Shown here piece after piece: positions 15,851 through 19,530 of a DNA stretch of 19,530 nucleotides. Source of the DNA: Willaertia magna (taxonomy: Eukaryota; Heterolobosea; Eutetramitea; Acrasida; Naegleriidae); the NCBI GenBank assembly GCA_902984215.1, contig CADWAF010001145.1, positions 1 through 19,530 on the forward strand. The letters run 5' to 3'. How positions within the stretch are numbered: position 1 is the first letter of the stretch; every line of letters begins with the position of its first letter. Below the pieces are notes generated by a model that worked only from the letters and a program-made list of their open reading frames with translations, made no database searches and was not told the DNA's origin. The position numbers and the translations under genes were made by a program.

Positions 15851-18800
15851 TTAATCATTTGTCATTATTTCAATTTCTTGAGAATTCTCTTCATTATCTT
15901 CAATAGGTACATCTTCTGTCATAAAAACTTCTTCTTCTTCTTCCTCTTCACTTAATTCTTCTTCCTCTTCTTGAGTTAATCCCTCAAGCTCCTTAACAAT
16001 TTCTTCTTCTTCTTCTTCCTCATCTTCCTCTACAAGAGATGCCTTAATCTCTATCTCTATCTCATCTCCATGTTCTTTAACAATAGCAGGAAGTTCATTC
16101 TTCTCAAATAATACATCTTTCCTCGTTTTTGGAAGAGTTACACTGTCACATAAGTCATACGTTAAGGGACGGGTATAAGAAAAAAGTTCTTCCATTAACG
16201 GTTCCGATTTTTCAGTTAATTTCTCATCATCTAACCATTCTTTAGTTTTCTTAAAACTGTTATTAAAATGTAGTATTAAATTTTCCAATTCTAATTTATC
16301 ATTTAACTTATTTGGAAAGTTTTGTTTAATATATTTCATTTCAGCTTTAATAATTTCATCACCTATACATTTAGCAACATTAACTGGAACTGCATTCCCT
16401 ATTTGTTTATAAATATCTGTATCAGTGCCTGTCACAATAAAATCATCAGGAAAACCTTGTGCCCTGCAACATTCTCTACATGAATAAACACGGTTTTGAT
16501 TTGGATGAAGAGCTGTTTGTGATAAAGGATTAACTGAAGTGACAATTGTATAAAAACGACTTGACCACATCATTCTTCCCAATATATGTTTAGATCCTTT
16601 ACGATAATTTAAATAACCTTCTTTCAGTAATGGTTTAGCTCCTTCTATTAAATCATTGTAATTAGCGCCTGGCCTTTTAGGCATACTTTTAATTAAGGAA
16701 GTAAAAACAACACCAAAACCTTTTGAAATATGATTGTGCAAAATTGTTGAATTCTTTCTAAATTCTTCTTGATAAATTGTTAATGGAGGATTTTCATAAA
16801 TTGTTTCATTTTCTCCTAAGTTAGGTAATTCAAACTTATTTAAATCACAAATAATATCTCTATTTGTAATTTCTGGAAGAAATCCACCAATTACTTTATG
16901 TGGATGTTTTACAAGTTCTTTTTTATGTTGTGAACTAATCATTAAACCCATCCGCCTCGCTGCATGTGTATGCTCTGGAAAGTCAGGTAAAACGCCATCT
17001 TGTTGTTTACACGCTAAAAAGAAAACTCTTGTTCTAGACTGTGGTAATCCATAATGTAATGCATTTAAACATGCATAATGAGTTTTATATCCATATGTGT
17101 TTAAGGTTGTAATGATATATTTTGGAACATTAAATATTGAACTATTTAGTAAACCAGAAACATTTTCAATTAAAACATATTTTGGTTTAAAGTAATTTAC
17201 ATATTTTAAAAAAGTTTTCATTAATCTATTCTTTTCATGATTCATAAATTCTAAACTATTTTTTTCTTTAAATCTATTTAATCCAGAAAATCCTTGACAT
17301 GGCTATTATTTAATGATTAATTTAAAAAAAATTGATTAATTAATTTATGATAATAAAATTATTAATTATATATTAAAATACTTACTGGACCACCACAAAT
17401 TAAATCAATCGCACCAGGTTTTGGATAATCAGAATATTTTTTTACAAGAACATCGACAATCATTTCATGATTTAATTCACATTCATCATACCACGCACAA
17501 CAACCATTTGTATTAACGTAAAAAGTTAATTTTTCTTTTGTCCATTTAATTTTCTCAATCATTATATTATTTCCTTGAAATGTCGATGGTTTCTTTAAAG
17601 AATCATTTACTTTATACTTTTCTTTCAATCTATTTACCGCTTTAATTTTTTGTAAAAGTGTATCAGCATTGTCACAAAACACTTTTGCTTCTTTAAAGTT
17701 TTGTCTATAAGTTTCAGCAGCTTGTTCCCAAAATTCAATGCAATATTTAACTTCAATTCCTGCTCTATGTAAACCTAAACTAAGTCCTCCACATCCTGAA
17801 AAGATATCAAGAGCAATTAATTTTGGTTTATCCTTTCTAAATTGATTTAATAAAAAGTTGGCATTATCTTCTAATGTTGAGAAAGTTAATTTTATTTCTT
17901 CTCTACTCAATTTAAATAATCCAAATTGAAATCTGTCTCTTATAATAAACTTTTTAGTGCAATAGAAAGTATCTCTAGTTTGTCTTATATAGTCTATTTT
18001 CGTAAAATCTTGTGAATCTCTGAGAAAAAAGACAACACATTTGCCCATAACTGCATCTAATGGGTTCTGTTATATTTTAATAATGATTATTAGCAATGAT
18101 TTTTAACACATTACTTACATCATCAATAGTTTCTGTTAAAAAGAGTTCTTGTGGATCTTTACACAAAATATTTAATTCTTCCCCTTGTTGTAAAATATTT
18201 ACAATATCATGATATCTTAAAAGAAATCTTCCTCTGACAAATTTTACTCCTTTCCAATCTTCAAATAAAGCATCTATTAAAAGAACATGATAGGGATATC
18301 CATAACGATATCTATCTGGGGGTAGAAGATAACAAGAGTCACCAATTTTTAATTCCCAATCATTTACCTTACATGAAGTAAAATAAACCCTACCCGATTC
18401 ATCTAAATCTGTTGACTCACTTGTCCAAGTTATTACTTTGTCATTTCTATCTGTTGTTGAACGAATATTACTATTTATTTTTCTTGGTTGAGGATCACTT
18501 CCATCTTTTCTTGGTCTACCCCTTCCTCTTTTCTTCTTTTCTTCAGATTGGTTGTTATTATTGTTAATAGTGGTAGTAACAGTACCAACATTATTGTTAG
18601 TGTTTGTTTTTAATTCTGTTTCGTCACACTCTCTATTTATTAATAAGTAACGATTTACTGTCACTTGTTGTTTCTTAACTCTTTCTCTACCATTATTTGA
18701 AGAAGAATTAAGTAGTGATGATTCCTCTTTTCCCTTAGTAGTTGATTTAAACTCACTATCTAATTTAAATTCTTCTTTTTTAATTGAAAAATCTTCTTCT

Positions 18801-19530
18801 TTTACGCTATTCATTTCATTGTTATTATTTAATATAACTTTTAATTCTTCCCTTTCTTTTCGTTTTAAACTGCGTTCTTCTTTGTCACCCGTTATTTGAT
18901 TACTTTTAAAGCCATTCAATTCTCTCATGAAAAGAGAACTAGTCAACGAAGAAAAATCATTTGCTTTTGCTATGTTTCTAAATTGATGTTTAATAAAATG
19001 TTTATATTCAATAATTAATTCTTTTGTAACTTTTTGTTTAACAATTTTACCACCTTTTGATGGGATATCCAATAAAGGAACTTTAGAAATAATTTCTAAA
19101 AAAGAAAGATTTGGAAAGTTCATTACAACATTCATTAAATGATAAACAAGACAAATTTTTAAATAAACCTTATTATAAATTGTTAAATATTCATCTGATG
19201 GTTGACAACATTCCAATTCATGAAAATTATTATCCCCAATCTCTTTACGAATTATGATACAAGGTCTTTTTTCATAAAACGGTGAATAATCTCTTTTCCA
19301 TTCATAAATAGGTCCAAATTTTTGTTTCTCTTTTCCTTCTAAAGTTGTACTCTTTTCATCGCTTTTAATAATATAACCTACAGCATAAAAAGTTTTTTGT
19401 TTATCTGTAAAGTTATTTTCTAAATCCATCATTTCATTATCTTCATTTACAATTTTAAAATCAATTATTCTATCATATTCATATTGAAATGTTTCGGAAT
19501 TATTGGAATGAATATTTGACTTTTTAGTAA
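15851..19530 (-). CDS. DNMT1-like cytosine-5 DNA methyltransferase (5' end outside window)
   Basis: This is one gene in three exons: >19530-18119, 18066-17386 and 17302-15851. Both introns are GTAAGT/GTAAGT-like to AG and phase 0, and the frame is open to the window edge. Counted from the Met at 19432 it gives 1148 residues, with more upstream (DRIIDFKIVNEDNE precedes it). In order: an RFTS-like region that targets replication foci (from before residue 1 to about 170), an acidic/basic low-complexity linker, an AT-hook (GRGRPRKDG, about 303), a BAH domain (about 333-500), and a complete C5-methyltransferase domain. Its motifs are I LDIFSGCGG (about 524), IV GGPPCQGFSG with catalytic Cys 667, VI ENV (711), VIII QSRTR (753), RECCRAQGFPD (about 941) and X QIGNAVP (about 965). 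A Glu-rich acidic tail of about 60 residues ends at TAA. It transfers methyl groups from SAM to cytosine, most likely as a maintenance enzyme. It has one BAH, whereas animal DNMT1 has two. No CXXC zinc finger is visible in the part present. Confidence 0.85.
17303..17385 (-). other. Intron (83 nt) splitting methyltransferase motif IV
   Basis: On the minus strand the donor GTAAGT follows ...GGTGGTCCA, and the acceptor ...AATAATAG precedes CCATGTCAAGGATTT. Removing it joins GGP to PCQGFSG exactly in frame, restoring the catalytic Pro-Cys-Gln. The intron is almost entirely A/T. Confidence 0.9.
18067..18118 (-). other. Intron (52 nt) in the BAH domain of the methyltransferase
   Basis: On the minus strand the donor GTAAGT follows ...ATTGATGAT and the acceptor ...ATAACAG precedes AACCCATTAGATGC. 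Splicing joins LFLTETIDD to NPLDAVMGKCVVFF, a continuous BAH strand, and removes the in-frame TAA that would otherwise end the first exon. Confidence 0.88.

Noticed and set aside
15779..15853. In-frame continuity between the methyltransferase and the BTB-PHR ORF on the minus strand
   Set aside because: The 72-base spacer keeps the frame only by chance (one in three) and contains several TAA codons; both proteins have natural ends and starts.
18049..18076. Methyltransferase region as two or three separate genes
   Set aside because: Two GT-AG introns join the frames exactly in phase and restore a continuous BAH strand and the GGPPCQ catalytic motif.
10105..19530. Idea that the whole genome reads TAA/TAG as Gln
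   Set aside because: More than 2,800 codons of the TmcB-like, BTB-PHR and methyltransferase genes contain no internal TAA or TAG, and each ends at a sensible place with TAA or TAG.

Overview
The window comes from a very AT-rich microbial eukaryote. Evidence: long intron-poor genes, two short GT-AG introns in a DNMT1-type DNA methyltransferase gene, and eukaryote-type domains (BTB, PHR, RCC1, BAH, and a TmcB-like multi-pass membrane protein). The lineage cannot be fixed from sequence alone. Early-diverging fungi (chytrid-like) and amoeboid or heterolobosean-like protists are plausible; the RFTS/BAH methyltransferase does not decide between them.

The window splits in two. The left half (about 0.3-9.6 kb) looks like one large, decayed DNA transposon, with every recognisable reading frame on the + strand. 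In order it holds an unknown ORF, a repeat-rich ORF, an acidic coiled ORF, an Asn/Ser/Arg-rich ORF, an IQ-motif ORF, a Ulp1-like (C48) protease remnant, a DEDDh-exonuclease-like ORF, a DDE-transposase-like ORF with a zinc knuckle, and a Cys-rich tail ORF. A 155-bp repeat sits near the left side (1356-1510) and, inverted, at the right edge (9469-9623). The frames carry about two dozen in-frame TAA/TAG codons but almost no in-frame TGA, plus about seven frameshifts, several at A/T homopolymers. The TAA codons lie where Gln is expected. The repeat copies show the changes involved: CAA to TAA and TGG to TAG, which are both CpA-to-TpA transitions read on opposite strands. Directed C-to-T hypermutation (RIP-like) or 5-methylcytosine decay explains this at least as well as a reassigned genetic code.

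The right half (10.1-19.5 kb) holds apparently working host genes with no internal stops: a TmcB-like membrane protein (+), a fragment of an RCC1-BTB gene (+), a BTB-PHR adaptor (-), and a DNMT1-like maintenance methyltransferase (-, 5' end beyond the window). Translating across two introns joins the methyltransferase into one protein of RFTS-like region, AT-hook, BAH, complete C5-MTase domain and acidic tail. The RCC1-BTB fragment is cut at both ends. It supplies the out-of-place final codons of the TmcB-like ORF and stops abruptly at the 3' end of the convergent BTB-PHR gene, which marks past rearrangement.

The main interest is the coding-stop pattern of the element and the presence of a cytosine methyltransferase gene a few kilobases from an element that appears to have suffered C-to-T decay.
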